Shown here one piece after another: positions 46,301-61,300 of a stretch of DNA of 64,000 nucleotides. The notes beneath the pieces are model-generated. The model was not told where the DNA came from and searched no databases. It was given only the letters and a program-made list of their open reading frames with translations. Position 1 is the stretch's first letter. Each line of letters begins with the position of its first letter. The position numbers and the translations under genes were made by a program. Source of the stretch: Sceloporus undulatus (Eukaryota; Chordata; Lepidosauria; Squamata; Phrynosomatidae); NCBI RefSeq assembly GCF_019175285.1, contig NC_056528.1:46566587-46630586 (forward strand), read 5' to 3'.

Positions 46301-49300
46301 GTTAAGTTATTTTATTGGTTTTATCTGGAATTTGTTTTAAATTGTTTGTATTGTTTCAAGTTGGCTAAAGGAATGCGAAAGGTGGCAGTCCGAATTACAT
46401 GCAAATGTAACACTTACACATAAACAGATATTAGTGGAGGGATGTAGCTACAATGCATGCCTTGCATATTTGGAAAGTGACTGTCCTTCTCCCCACTCCA
46501 AGGTATCTGCAATTCAAGCAAGGTCTGCAGTTGTGTCCTGGAGCCCTCCAGTTGTGTCGCAAAGTGAAGAAACTCATAATCTCACTCCTACAACATTCAC
46601 ATTTGAAGTGGCAGTTTCGAACAGTGGTAAAAATGGGAAGTTTAAATCAGTTTACACGTAAGTCCTGTTTTTTGCTCCACAGTTTGTCCCAGCTGACACC
46701 TTAATAAGGAATATGTCCATCAGGATTATTCGCTACCTACATTTACATAGAAAGCGATTTTCAAAATGAGTAGATGGAATGTTTCTGGTGTTGGGTTGCT
46801 AATGCCAGATCTTAATTTTCCAGTAAATACTGGGGCTGACCTTTGCAGTATACAGATACAGTCCAGCACTGTGTCACCAACTTAATGGGCACATGTTTGG
46901 GATCAAGGATTTGGGGGGAAAATGGTTTTTACTTGCAAAAGGTTTTATTGTTAAGAAATACTGCTTGGAGTAACAGGTTTTCCTTTTTGCAGTGGTGAAG
47001 AGACAACTTTTACACTTCCTGATCTCAGACCAGCAACAGATTATCATGTCAGGTAATTTTGGAGAACAAACTTCTCTTGAAACTGCAACAGAGATGGAGT
47101 TGGTTATGGATTCTGTTTTTGTTTTGTTTTGTTTGTTTTTGCTAAATAATATCAAATGCTACTTCATTCCTACAGGTTGGGCCCTTGGCCTTCATTATAG
47201 CCCAGGTATACAGTTGTTTTTGGGTGGGAATGAGCATTGCACATAGTATACAGAACAATTTCAGACTGGCCTGTCTCCTACTATGATATTGTTACCAGTC
47301 CCCCAGTATAAGTGAGGGCAAAATGAGGGCAAGAGTAAATTCTGTTAGTCTTCCAGCCATTTTCAATCAGATCAGAAATTCATCTTTATCACCATCTATT
47401 CTGCTCCAAGTGTGACAGCATGGGGAGAAACTAAAGCCAAGCACTTCTTATTGAGGGTGTTAGAACATCTGTTGTTATCTCTTCCTACATTGCATACCTG
47501 GTGGGCACAACTAAAAGAGAAGGGAGCAACTGTGGAAAATCACTGTGTAGCTTTAAAATAGTTGATTCACAGGCCTATTCATTGCCTTCTTTGGAAATCA
47601 GAATATATTGGCAGGGTGGAAGTGGGGGTGAGGATTGGATTAGACTGTAGACATATATGCCAAATGTAGTCCTGTACATAACTCTGTGACTCAAAACAAC
47701 TATGACTAACCATGCTCTAAGCTTTCAGATCTCAATGTCATTCATATATTTGGACTGCTTCTTCAGCGTTTCTTTTTTTTTCAATCATGCAGAGTTTCAG
47801 CCTCAAGTAGTTCCACAAAGGAAACAGTTTCAGAGCTGGCAAGTTTTACTACAGAGAGTTGTGAACCAGACCCTCCAGCTGCACCTAAAGTAGTCAATAA
47901 AACCAAAAACAGCCTGAATTTACAGTGGAAGGTAACTATTATTATTATACAATATATATAGGTAAATACTTCCAAACTGGGTTTTATAGCATCTGCGTTT
48001 GTGTTAACCCAGTTTTAAATGAAAAGAGATGCATTATAAGTCATGCCCTCTATAATGAGCCAGGAGGTTCAGTGTCATCAGCTTTAAAACCAAAGTGACA
48101 CAACTGAGAAACAATTGAAGAGATATCAGCATTCTGGAGAATTCCAAATTAGGCAGGAATATGAAACATTTTAAAATCCCAACAGAGATAACACCAACAA
48201 ATCTGAGATCAGGAGCATGTATAGCTCAAGACACAATAATGACTAAAACCATCTACTAACCGGACAAATTTGAGGTGCAAAGCTTGCCTCAAAATGGAGG
48301 CCACAGATCCAGTACAGAGCAGTCAAGCCTAACATAGGATTCATTATCCAACTATGCCAGTTGTATTACTATTACAGATGTGGGGGTTAGGGTAGGGATC
48401 AGTACCTCCAGTAGCAGCAAGGAACATCCACTTCTGATTGCAACATACAAGAAAAATGTATTGTTAGTGGTATGTGTATGTATGTATATATGTTTAGGAC
48501 TGGCTAGTGCATTGAAATGCCTAGGAGCGGGAGCTTGAGTAGCTAGAAAAAAACTAAAGCTTTTCTTTTCTTTTCAGTCCTCCAATGACAATGGCTCCAA
48601 AGTGACCAACTACCTTTTAGAATGGGATGAGGTCAGTTCTTTTATTTTATGGAGAAAATGTATTTAAATCATCATGTTGAATTGAAATTGTGTGTTGTTT
48701 TCATTTCTATTTACCACTGTTTTTTGCTGGCCAATATATGTACATTGTTTGGATAACATTAATAATGTCCTTCAGTACACTGCTGGGAATCATATTGCTG
48801 GGATGGACTGCCAGGGCCATCTAAAGTAACCACATGCTATGTAGGAATACACAGCCTATATCTTCTAGAGCAGCCAGAGCATGAAATCTGTTCAGATATG
48901 TAAAGATAGCTATCATCATCATCATCATCATCTATATTTCCTACCTCTCCCTGTGGATTGAGATGGGATTACAACAATAAAAACAACATTACAAGATAAA
49001 AACTGCAATTTCATATAAAATACACTCAATAAAACAGTAAAACCGCTATCAATACAATACATAGACAACCATCATCTAAAATACATATCTTTACAAATAG
49101 AGGTGGGATATTTCTAACTTTTCTCCAGGCTAAACATACTTTTTAATTTAGCTATTTTGCAAGCAAAGGTGTCTGTTAGAATGACTCCTTCGTTTCAAAA
49201 CGGCACTGGAAAGTTTGTTAGTTTTGGTAAAAAAAAAGGTCATCCTTAATCTTTTTTTGAGCTATGGATCCCTTTGAGAATACATTGAAAACTATAGACA

Positions 49301-52300
49301 CTCCCATGCACATATGCACCAAATTAACCCTATGTTAAAGAATGAATGAATGAATACAGCTTCTTTCCACCTCTGAGCAAATATGGAGATTGAATGTCCC
49401 TCTAGATAGTATTGGAGTCCTATTCCCATCCCTTGTCATTGATTGTGCTTCATGGGACTTACTTGTCATTGATTTTTTTTTTTACTTGGATACAGATATT
49501 CTGATCTCTACAGAAAAAACTGAAAGGTTAAAACCAGAATCAAGAATTCAAAACGATAACCATGTTAGTCTGTTTTAGCATAAAAAGATAAAAAGAAATC
49601 AAGTAGCACCTTTTAAACTGGGAAGAGGACATTCCTGGCATAAGCTTTTGTGGATTCAGTGCAGTTCATCACTGAAAGTGGTTATCTGATGATGTGGACT
49701 GAGTCTACAAAAGCATATGATAGAAATGTCATCTTCCCTGTTAGTCTCAAAGGGCAATTGGACCATCTCTGTGAAAACTGTATTCTACCAGTAGATCTGA
49801 TTTTTCTTTTAAATTTACTTTTAAAGGGGAAGAATAGAGCATTCAAGGAATGCTACTATGGCCATCAGAAGCAACACAAAATAACCAAGCTGTCCCCTTC
49901 TACAAAGTACACATTCAGGTTGGCAGCCAAAAACGACATTGGAATGAGGTAAAAATGGATTATATAATAACATGGTTTCTGATTTTAAAAAGCAAACAAT
50001 CTGTGTTTCAGACTAGTAGCTAAGCTTTTGACTTTTCTCCTTCTAGTGGCTTCAGTGAGACATTGGTGTGTTACACAGTAGGAATTGTCCCACCGCCACC
50101 TTTGTCGCCTCGGCTGACCGAAGCAGGGGTGACATGGTTATCCCTCAAATGGAGCCCTCCCAACGGCGTCTCTTCAGATGACTCTCTGACGTACATTTTA
50201 GAAATGGAAGAGGAAGGTTCGGTAAGGTCCTGATATTTATAAGTTTGGAAACCTGAGTTGGTGATAGGAAAAGGCCTTGAAAGGAGCAGCTGGTCTCTCA
50301 TGCATATTAGAGTGTTGCCTGGTGAATAATTATGTGCTATGTTGTTCAAACATCCCAGCGGAGTGGGCAGGAAACTATCCATGAATCTTCCAGGAACAGT
50401 GCAATATCAAGTTGTTGTTGCTAAAGTGGATAACATTCAGAAAAGGAAGCAGAACTAATGGTGGTAAACAGCCAGTGCCAGAGCGAACAAAAATACAGTC
50501 GTAAACTGCTGTTTTATATAGGAGCCTGGTCCATTTTAAGATATTTAACTGTCAACTCAAGGAGTTAAGTAAAATTAATATTAAAAAGGAAACGTTTATC
50601 ATGTTAATTATTCACTTTTATTCCATGAGTCAGTATTAGTACGTTGACAGTAAACATTATTGTTTCTAAGCTCTGTATATTATCTGACCATTAAATAGTA
50701 CAGTGGTGCCTCGGGTTACGAAATTAATTCGTTCCGCCGCGGCGTTCGTAACCCGATTTTTTTCGCAACCCGAAAAAGGCTTTTCCGAAGCGCGGCTAGC
50801 GGCTGGAAAGCCGCTAGCCACGCTTCGCATTTGAATTTCGCGCCGATATTTTTTTCGTAACCCGAAAAAAATATCGTAACCCGGAACAGTTTTTTCCTAT
50901 CTATTTTTTTCGTATCCCGGAAATTTCGTAACGCGATCAATTCGTATCCCGGGGTACCACTGTAATCACTGAGGACTTAATATTCTTGTACACAGTTAGT
51001 GAACAGTCCAAACTGTTGTATTGTGCTGCTCAGAAAAATGCATTTCCTCCCTTTGTTTTTCCCTCCTTGTACAGGATTATGGTTTTCAAGCAGGGTACAA
51101 TGGAGATGAACTTTCTTGCACTTTAAAAGACCTTAGAAGGAGTACTTCTTATAAATTTAGGGTATGTACCAAATTCAAACACTACTAGTGCGGTTGCTAA
51201 TAAAGTCCAAATTCTCTGCTGCAAAATACACATTTGTTCACGGGAGAAGTAGCTCCTGCAAAGTGAGCAGAATGCCTGACATCCCTCGGTGTGATAGGGA
51301 AAGTTGAAATACAAGCACGACTGTTGTGTCCTCCCTGCATTGTCTGTTAATATTTAAACTAGCACAGAGCTTTTAAGCTTATGTTTGCTCTGTTCTTAAC
51401 TTTACAGCTGTTTGCTCATAATACTGAAGGAAAAAGTGGTCCTAGTGAGGTAGTAGAGTACAGCACAAGTCCTGACAAACCTGGAGCTCCAAGTAAACCA
51501 AGCGTAAAGGGAAAGATCCATTCACATAATGTGAAAGTTACCTGGGGTAAGCAAATTTCATGGTTTGTTTTTTTTTTGCAGTTGCTTTCTTTTGCTGTCC
51601 TAGCATCCTTGTTGCATAAAACAAAGAAAAGGCATTGGCTTCAGTTCAACACTCTGCATTTGCTGTTTCCATTTGGGCATATCGTCAACCGTGCAGAAAT
51701 AATGAGCAAGAGGCACATTAGACTGGACCGATGGGTTTTGAGATTGCCTGGATTGCTGCCTATTTAGCATACACATATACATGTGTGGTGTATCCTCCCA
51801 CCTTTCATGGTTACAGATGGGTGCAGACTTGGTTCAGCACATATTTCAATTGTTCTGATACATAGCCATTTTGTCAGTGCAGCATTTTCAAAATGATGCA
51901 GAGATGTATAAAGTGTATTCGAAACATAAATTTCATGTTTAGACATATTCCTCATCTCTAAGATATCGTATTATGTTCATACTGTACAAAATATTCCAAA
52001 ATCTGAAAATATCCCAAACATTCCTGGTCACAAGCATTTTGGACAAGGGAGACTCAGCCTGTTATCCCTTGGCCTGAGGCTCAGGATAGAGATAAACAAT
52101 AGATTTTGTTCATTTGTAACATTTCTGAGCACAGCAATTTATTTTGATACCAACGTTCTAAAAAATACCATTTTGGGGTTGAGCAGTTTGCTATAACTTA
52201 CCCTGGAATCCACTATGTTTGTTTTAAAGCTTGGGCCTCCTTTCTGTTTTAAATGTCATTTCTATTTTATTTTTTTTAGATCCACCAAAGGATAATGGAG

Positions 52301-55300
52301 GATCAGAGATCTCTATGTATGTCCTAGAAATGTCAGAGGCCTCAGCTGGTAAGTATAATAATGGGTTGGATTGAGTTAGTCATGGCCAGAATAGACCACT
52401 GAACTTGTGCCCCCCTTAATTTTAGTAGGCTTGATCTAAGCATGGCTAAGTCTGGATCCAGCCCAATATCTGTACAAAAGAAAGCTTTTTAAAATGATCT
52501 CATTAGTTTTATCTTGCAGAGGAATGTTACATTGCCAGTCCTTCTCCCTCTTTTTTTTGTTTTTCACTTCAGTACGCTCCCGCATTCAACTAAATTAACT
52601 TTGCAGAAAACAAAGCAGTAGTTTTGTTTTTCGGCTCATTATATTTACACTCACTTTTCCACCCAAGCGGAAGAGTCAACATTTGTTTATAACAAACCCA
52701 GTGTTAACTTTATTGTATAATAACAGTTAAAAAGCACATGCCCAGTAAGAACAAACCATGACCAGTTGGGTGATGGTTTATTCAGCCTGGTCCAAGATGG
52801 GATATGTTTCTAGCTCCAGCATTTTCAGTGGTGGGAAATGTGAGAAACCAGGGGCCATATGAGCAGTACAACCAAATTCGAGTCTTCGTCATGTTACAAG
52901 TTGTCAAAATGCTCCATTTGTAATGTTGCAAAACAAATGCTGTCTCCTACCCCACCCTGCAAGATGGGTTGTAACTGTACTTTATTTTTCTCTTAGGCAA
53001 TAAATGGGAAACGGTTTATAGTGGTCCCACAAGAGAACATGTATGTGCTCATCTCAAGCCTGGTACTTCTTACAGACTACGAGTTTACTGCATTGGTAGC
53101 GGGGGCCAAAGTCAGGTGAGCAAAGGAGTCCTTTGAAAACAGTTCCATGGGTATATCTTAGTTTAGTTGTAACTCCAAGAAAACTGCGGAGGTTGGTATT
53201 GGCTACATGGTTCATTATCATGAGCATCTCATTATTTATTATGTCAGAAACAAAGAAGCAGAAACGTTGCTGTCATTTGATTCTTGAATATAAGTAGCAA
53301 AAATAGTCTAGTGTGCTTCCTTTATTTTAGTATAAGATAGAACACACATAAGGTTCCCAAGGAGCCCTCCATCCAAACCTACCAGACTTTCATAAGATTG
53401 CTCCACTATGTACCTTTAAATCATGCCCTGAGTTCACGTGATTGAATTCTTTGAAACCTGGGTGGCTGAGGGTTTCGGTAGGATTTCTAGCTCTTGGGGC
53501 TTCAGGACCTATATGTTCAGTGACTTCATTTGGGCAAATCTAGAATAAATCAAACCGAATAAAGAAATACCAGCAAATACACTTAATAGGTATATTAAGA
53601 ACTCATACTTTTCTTCATGCAGAACTTTTATTTCATTTAAGATTGGACATGTTCTTGATGTGGAGCTAAATATAGCACTTCTGGAAAAAAGGCTGTGCCA
53701 CTGAAAGTATTTGTGAAACACATGCCGGTTTCGGCACCTGTAAGCGAATGTGTGTGTGTTCTTTCCTAGGCATCTGATGTCCTCATTGTTCAGACAGCAG
53801 CTGTTCCTCCAGGGCCGTGCCATTCTCTGTGTCTGGCTAGCAAAGCCAAGCCTAAGGAAGTCTCTCTTCAGTGGGGTAAGATCTAAAACCTAGAAAAAGT
53901 GTATCTCAGTTTGTGTGTGTGTATTTGTGGAGTTTTTTGTGTCTTGCACAAATGTGCAGGTCAATAGATCCACCTCAGAAAATGCTAGAATGAAGTGCAG
54001 ATACCTGCATAGAAAGGAAGGGGACACAGAGGAATGAACAAATCACTGTGCTCTCGAGCCATGCATTGTTCAGACCAATACAAACTTACATGAGTTGGAC
54101 ATTGTAACACAAAACACCAAACTGGCTAGGTACACAAAGGCAAACAGTTCTCTTTTTACAGGTGAAGACTATAACACAAGGCCAGCCACAGAAAATGTTT
54201 CCTTCCATGCATACACTTAATTTGACTTACTTTTTTAAAGCCATTGTGTCAAAACTTTTTTCCAGACTATTGGAAATCATCATTATATCTGCCATTGAAT
54301 CCCAGTCTACTATTTATCTGCTGCAAAACTATGCAAGTGAAATGGGTTTGGCAGACAAAAGTCCAAATAAATAAAGATGACATTTGTAAATATATAATTT
54401 GTTAGCTTTTTTAAAAATAAGGAAACTATGCCACACCATACATTTTTTACATCTCAGTTGCAAAGATGTATCATTACTGATGAGTTCACTTAATACTGAG
54501 TTAGGAAAGCCACAGACATGAGAAGTCGAAGGCGTTCATGGCTGGCATCCATAGTTTTTTGTGGGTTTTTTGGGCTATGTGGCCATGTTCGAGAAGAGTT
54601 TCTTCCTGACATTTTGCCAGCATCTGTGGCTGGCGTAGCATTTGAATATTCAGAGTCGGCTCCATGCCCCATTGAGGTGGCAGCCTAGGACTCTGTGGAG
54701 ACAGCCATCTATAGCTGAGATTATAATTACTTTGAAAACATGGTTTATATGCCTTGTCACTTCATGTTTTACAGATCCGCCGTCCACAGATGGGGGCTCA
54801 GAAGTAACAGAGTACATTGTGGAAATAGCAAACTGTGACCAGGATGAGCGCAAACAAGTGTACCGTGGCCAGACACTAGAATGCACAGTGCCTGGTCTCC
54901 TTCCTGGGAGAACCTACTGCTTCTGGATTCGAGCAGCCAACAAAGTTGGGGTATCTGGCTGAGTTTTTGTTTGAAAATAATAAATTAAAAGATACTAAAA
55001 TTAACTTTTGGTGCTATAGCAACAACATGTTGCAAGGTGCCCACATGCCTGTTTTTCTGTCACAAGAAAATGTGCATATTGAGTTTAGAATTTTCTGCAT
55101 ATTAAGCACACATTTGTAGACTTCCTGCGCAACTTTGAATTAGGATTTCTTTGCATTATAATTTTGAAAATGTCTGTGTGATTTACAGAGCTTCAATATA
55201 TTTTCTGTATCCAGCAAAGTCTCTGAGGCAAGAGTAGGGGAAAAAACAGTCATTTCCCATTTCTTAAAGAAATGCAGAAGCCTTTTCTGTTCTGAAACAG

Positions 55301-58300
55301 GCTGGAGGTTATTTTGAAATGGCGAACTCTGCTCTGACCCCAGGCCCCCGGGATGGAATGTACTATTTTGGGACTTTTTTCAGGGTGGTAGGATTGGATA
55401 GAAAGTGCAGCCCATGGACTGCATCCATAGGATAGTCTCAGTCATGCTGCATCAGTAACAAGTGAGTCAGATCTATGTCAGGGTCTGAGACCTAAGTCTG
55501 CATCTCTTGTATCATGGCTCTGCTTTTGGGAGCAGCTCATAGCCATGCAACCAAAGTTGTAAGGACTTAGCATTGAAACAGAGGCACCTGTGGTACAGCA
55601 AGAGACACTGTTCAGTCACGAAAATGTTATTTTCTGTATTTTAAATGTAGTTACTACATTTATATCCTGCCTTAGAAACAAATTCAGAATTGGTCCATGT
55701 TTCTGTTCTTTCCTGATCTTGATGATCTGTTTCCTTACAGCTTGGTCCTTATTCAGAAAAGGCAGAAATCTCTACAGCTCCTGGACCCCCAGATCCATGC
55801 TGTGTTCCCCTTCTATCCTGTAAGACAGCTACATGTGTAGTAGCCTCATGGGAGGTATGGTTTTTTTTAACTCGTTGTCCTTCCTTACACAAGCCCTGCT
55901 GTAATATATTGAATGTGTGTTCAGAAATTTGGGGTGGGATTCTCTCATTTAAATAATGGAAAGCTTGTAGAATTGTTAATATACACAATATAGAATACCT
56001 ATGCTTTAAAAGCTTTGTATGTGCAGTTAAATGCAGGATTTTGTTGAGTGGCCAATTTTCTTCTAGCTAGGCTTGATTTGGTGCTGGGTCTGGATTTGGG
56101 AATTCTCAGTTCATTTCCACAATGAGTCGTTAAGTCCAATCTGCACTGCAGAAATAACACAGTTTGAACCTTTTTAACTGCCGTGGCTCCATCCTATGGT
56201 GTCCTGGGATTTGTCGGTTTTTTTTGTGGCACCGGAGCTCTGACAAAGAAGGCTAATATCTCACAAAATTATGAATTCCAGAATTCCAGAGCATTGAAAC
56301 ATGCCAGTTAAGGCAGTGTCAAACTGCGTTATTTAGGTAATGTAGCCACAGACTCATTTCCATGATGTTGATCTTGGGCAAGTTCAGTTCCTTAGGACTG
56401 GATCGTGGCTTTGGTGCGGCTTCCGGACTCTTTGGACCCATGCATCATTTAAACAGCATACATCCAAAGTAAACCGAAGCAGCTTTATTTTGGCCTGTCT
56501 GTATGGGGCCATTGACTAGTTTGTCTCTGAACTATCCAGTCCACATTGTTGCAGAAGCTATCCAGCCCATCCTGGGGCATTTGTTATTAGGATTCATTCT
56601 AGAAGTAGTTCTCCTTAGCTGGCTGGACTGTTGTGTTTCATTTTTAGAACTACCCCTCCTGGTTTGCTTCTGTGGTAGCAGGACACAAATCCCTTATGTT
56701 CAAACTGTTTCCGATTCCAGATGCAGCCCCAAAAGCCTAGGGAGAAGAAGCACTGTGCAAATGGCAGTCTTAACATCTTCCACAGGAGGTTTTTTAGTCT
56801 CATTTTTCATGAAACGGTCTCACGGTCTCAGTTGCAGCAGCAGTAATAACATAACATTTAAGGATTAGGACAATTTAAACTCTCCTCAGTGCCCTCATCT
56901 ATCACCAATGCATTTTTAAAAAAGTATTTTTAAATATTTGTGTCTTAATTTTCCTCCTTTACAGCCACCATCGGGGCAGAAAGGTTACATTAGAGACTTG
57001 ACAAGCTTATTTTCTACAAATGCGCATCCTTTTCTGTAGGATTATTTATTAGACGATCACTATGCAAACCATACTTCTAAATGCTAACTTTTCATGTTTG
57101 CTTTGTTCTGTTTTTCTTTCCTCCAAGATCCCAGCATGTAATGGTGCAGATGTTAGCGAATACAGGCTGGAGTGGGGACAAGTGGAAGGGTCAATGCACA
57201 TAATCTACTCTGGTCCTCTTCTGAGCTATGAGGTGAAAGGACTCACGCCCGCGACCACATATTATTGTAGAGTACAGGTATGCGAATCTGGATTTTTCAG
57301 TGGTACCTTGCTTTTTTTTTCCATTACATTTCTGTGCTCTGAAAGGATGGTTAAAAAATAAGTTCCCTTTGTTTCAAAGCTGTGTTTTGTGAGAAGGAAA
57401 TTAAAATGCTTTAAGGCCTCTATGACCCCAAAGTACCTTGAATGAGTCATTGGTCTGGCTTTACCTTTCCGTCTCATGCATGCAGGTAATGCGTCATGTT
57501 TCAGCCTTGGGCACAATTAGATGTTTCCACTACTCCAAATATAGCTGTTAAGTGGAGTGTACCAAGGCACCTTTCTGTTTTAAGTTGTATATTTCTTTTA
57601 TTGTCCTATTTGTGATGAGTTTTATGAAATGTGTATAAAGAGTTTAACAGTTTTTAACACCTCACCACCACCATGAGATACGGCATGAGATAAGGGAGAA
57701 TTATTCTCTGTTTGTTTTTAACATCTGGATGAGCCACTGTTCTGGGTTTACCTTGTTCCAAACACCGAAGTTACACTTAGATAGTGACTCACTTAACAGA
57801 CTCAGATAAGTCACTCCAACACAGGAGGTATGTTTCTCTCTAGCTGGGAAATTCATGCTTTTTCACACGATAAAAGGGCCATGCATTTCCAACATCACTC
57901 TGATATGTAAATCTAAGATGGCTGCAGAGGTTTAAGAAATCACAGTCACAGCATAGCACTTTTTTTCCTTCTGCCCTTCAGGCTGTGAATATCACCGGCG
58001 CAGGACTGTTCGGGGAAATAGGGATGATTACAACCCCAGCTTCAGTTCCAGCTGCGGTGTCTGTGTTGCACTTGCTCGAAGAAGACCAGATGGAAGCCCC
58101 TCTTCCCCTCTCGACGTGCCTTGCTCTCCATTGGGAAGAGCCCTGTTGCCATGGGGCAGAGGTCTTGGGCTACAACATAGAGTATGGGGAAAAACAGATC
58201 TCGACAGTCAACCGAGTTACAAGCCATGTTTTGGAGAACCTGCAACCCGACACTTTATACAGGCGAGTGGAAGGCTGATTCCCTATCTGAAGATACTTTA

Positions 58301-61300
58301 TTTTACCTTTTAAATTTCACCATTGAGATGCGTGCTGGAGGTGTCACGTTGGGAGGCGTGTGAACAGCCAACTAACTTTTTTACTTTGTTATTTCTGATG
58401 ATAATATAGATGCAGGAGCAGTGGGTTTGATCAAAGCAGTACTGATGCGCTGCTAAAGCCTTTTGCCATAGGCCATCTTTCTCATCAAAATTGCCCCTTC
58501 CAGTTGCTTCTTTCCCCATGGAGCAAGAAGATAAGAGGGCCTGCTTTCTTGATCCCCTGCAGCTGGGAAAGCTGCTGGCAGGGCTTTTATTAGAGAAAGC
58601 AGCTCAGGGTTATGCACCCACACAGATGCTTAGATCGCATTTGCAGCCCCTGCAGGTATATCCAGCTTCAAAAAGGCAGGGAAAGGAGTAGGAGTCTCCC
58701 CAATTTTGTCTGGTTTGATTCTCAGCTTCCATTTAATCCTTCCTTTCTCTTTAAAAGTAGGTTTCAAGCCCTTCTAATACTGTACTGAAAATGTAGCATG
58801 TGTTGATTACTTGCAAAAGCAGTGGCCAGACACAAGATGGCACTCTTTAACTGGTTCACTTGCCTTTGTGAAAACTCAGCTTTCAGGGAAGGACTAGCTA
58901 TCCGAAGGACAATGGGTGCTGCCAAAAATGGCAACCCCATGTTTGAGTTCTATAACTGCAAAGCATGAGATCACATTGTGCATTCCTACTCACTCTGCAG
59001 TGTGGGTTACCGACTGCAACTAAAGGTAGGGATTTGGGAGAAGTGTCTTAGAGTAATGCCACATCTGGCTTCTCCATAAATGCACATTGCAGTAGGAAGA
59101 GCTGGGCAGAGGGAAGTCTTTTGGCAGGATGACCATTTTCAGCAGCAATCCTGGGTTCATCACTGTATTATATCCATCCCGAGAAAAGTACACATATTTG
59201 TAGGGCATTTGGTGGATGTATATTACATGAGAACTAGTATACTGTGGTTTGAGTCTGTCTGAGGTGCTACTTGGAATGCTTTATGTTTATGCTCTGTGTT
59301 TTTGTTTTTCATGCTAAAAGCAGACCAGCACAGCTACCTCTTGCAAAGAAATGGTAGTCAGTAAAGCAAAGAAGCCCAAAGAAATAACTTTGTCAATGAC
59401 AATTTTTCCTTTTAGGATCCGAATCCAGGCCTTCAACAGTCTCGGAGCGGGTCCCTTCAGTCCCTCCATTAAAGCGAAAACAAAGCCTTTGCCGCCAGAT
59501 CCCCCACATCTGGAATGTGTCGTTTTCAGTTACCAGAGCCTTAAGCTGAAATGGGGTGAAGGTCCGAGCCGAGCTTTAATTGCCAACCCCACACAGTTCA
59601 ACCTGCAGATGGAGGATAGGTTTGGCAGGTGAGGTCACTCTGCAAAAAGGCTGTCCTTTGATTTATTGTTGAGTGAGGATAACTCACTCTTTCCCCCCCC
59701 TTTCTTTCAAGAACTGTTTAAGGTTTCAGAAAAAGTCAGTTTTCAGAGTTAATTCAGTTTGATTACGGTTTTAGACACTATGGGGAATGAGTACACATCT
59801 TCCCTCTCCTCTTGATGGGTTTTATTGTCACCTGGCAGCCACAGGTGACAACCTGAATGCCTCCTTCCACAGAAGGTGATGCAGTGGACAGCTACTATGA
59901 AGCTCCATTCTTGTCCATGAAGGAGGAGACATTCAGCTGCACCCTAAGAGGTGGCATCATTTTTTCCTTGTTCTCTTCTGTCCTCTTGTTCTTTTTCTGG
60001 CTTCATTATATGAAGAACTGAGGGAGAAGCTAGGGGTCTTCACAGAAGCTTGAAAGTTCCATGTTGTACATTCACTTTCCATGCAAACCCTTCCTGGATG
60101 TCTCCTTAAAGACAAGAATCGACCTTCACAGTAATGCACCATTTAACAATGAAACCTAGTCATTTGTTTGTGGCGCACAGTTGTTTTAGGATTTAAATCT
60201 TTTAAAAAACAACACAGATAGGATAAAGTGTGCTTCAGAGTCATTACAAACCTCTTCCAACTTGCTGCCTCCCTACCAGATTCATCACTGTCTACAGTGG
60301 ACCTTGTCACACATACAAAATGCAGCGGCTTAGTGAATCCACAACATACTTCTTTAAGATCCAAGCGTGCAATGATGCCGGTGAAGGAGAATTTTCCGAA
60401 GTTTACGCATTCAGTACAACCAAATCTCCACCGCCAGCACTGAAAGGTGAGGGCGCATGGCACATGTTTGTTTGTATTAGAATATTCTGTCAACTGCCAA
60501 AGGGTGCCTACGTTGTACACAGTGGGGATCCAGTAGGATTGTTAAGCATCTATAAAGAGACAGCTTGATACATGAGCTATAATATGCTATAGCAACATGC
60601 TCACAATGACTTTCTCCATTTGTCATCCTGAGATGGCTGTTCCAAGGGAGAACTTTGTTAAACATGCAGTCTACTCTTTGCATACAAACTCATGGATATC
60701 TCAGAATTGCATACAGATGCGTGGAAAAATATTTTGGATTCCCCGTCCATGACAATGGGAAGACTGAACGCCTGGATTTCGGAATCAGTGAATCAGGCTC
60801 TGAACCAGTTTGGGGAAATCTTGCACAGCCATACTATTCTTTAAAAATGCAAGTTGCACTATAAATACACGCAGTGACTATTGGAGTGGAGGGCATGATT
60901 TTATAGGGCTTGTAGTGCTGCAAATGTTAAAAAGGTGTATGATGCTGAAAATGAAATGCCGAATGATTGATTGGTCATGAATTCTGTTTTTCCAGCACCT
61001 AAAGTACATCAGCTGGGAGATAACATCTGTGAAGTCGCATGGGAGCCTTTGCAGCCAATGAAAGGCGATGCCATTGTTTACATTTTGCAACTTGCCAGTG
61101 GGAGGGAAGTTGATCAGGTAATTTCTAAACTACCTGTTGTTATTGTTGTTACGGGAAATGTTGCTTTTTTCAAGCTTTTAAATAAATTGCTATAAAATGG
61201 GTGAGCGGTTACGCTGCATTAGAAGCCGTTTTTGTCCCAGAGTGCATTGGAAGTCAGTGCCAGCTGCCATTTTGGCCGATTGGGTGGCTCCAAGGTTTAT

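Larger units (their letters stand above)
48632..49826 (+). other. FNDC3C1: Intron 11
   Basis: Contains an ATC microsatellite (about 48911-48931) followed by a reverse LINE tail (to about 49090) and an interspersed repeat at 49552-49775. Confidence 0.65.
55855..57127 (+). other. FNDC3C1: Intron 20
   Basis: Carries a palindromic MITE (56130-56347) and a half-copy of the Harbinger-like MITE (56388-56510). The remainder is unassigned. Confidence 0.7.

Noticed and set aside
54962-54965. Early stop after exon 19 as evidence of a broken gene
   Set aside because: The stop lies beyond a usable GTATCT donor at 54951, and the next exon joins in phase 0, so the gene is intact.
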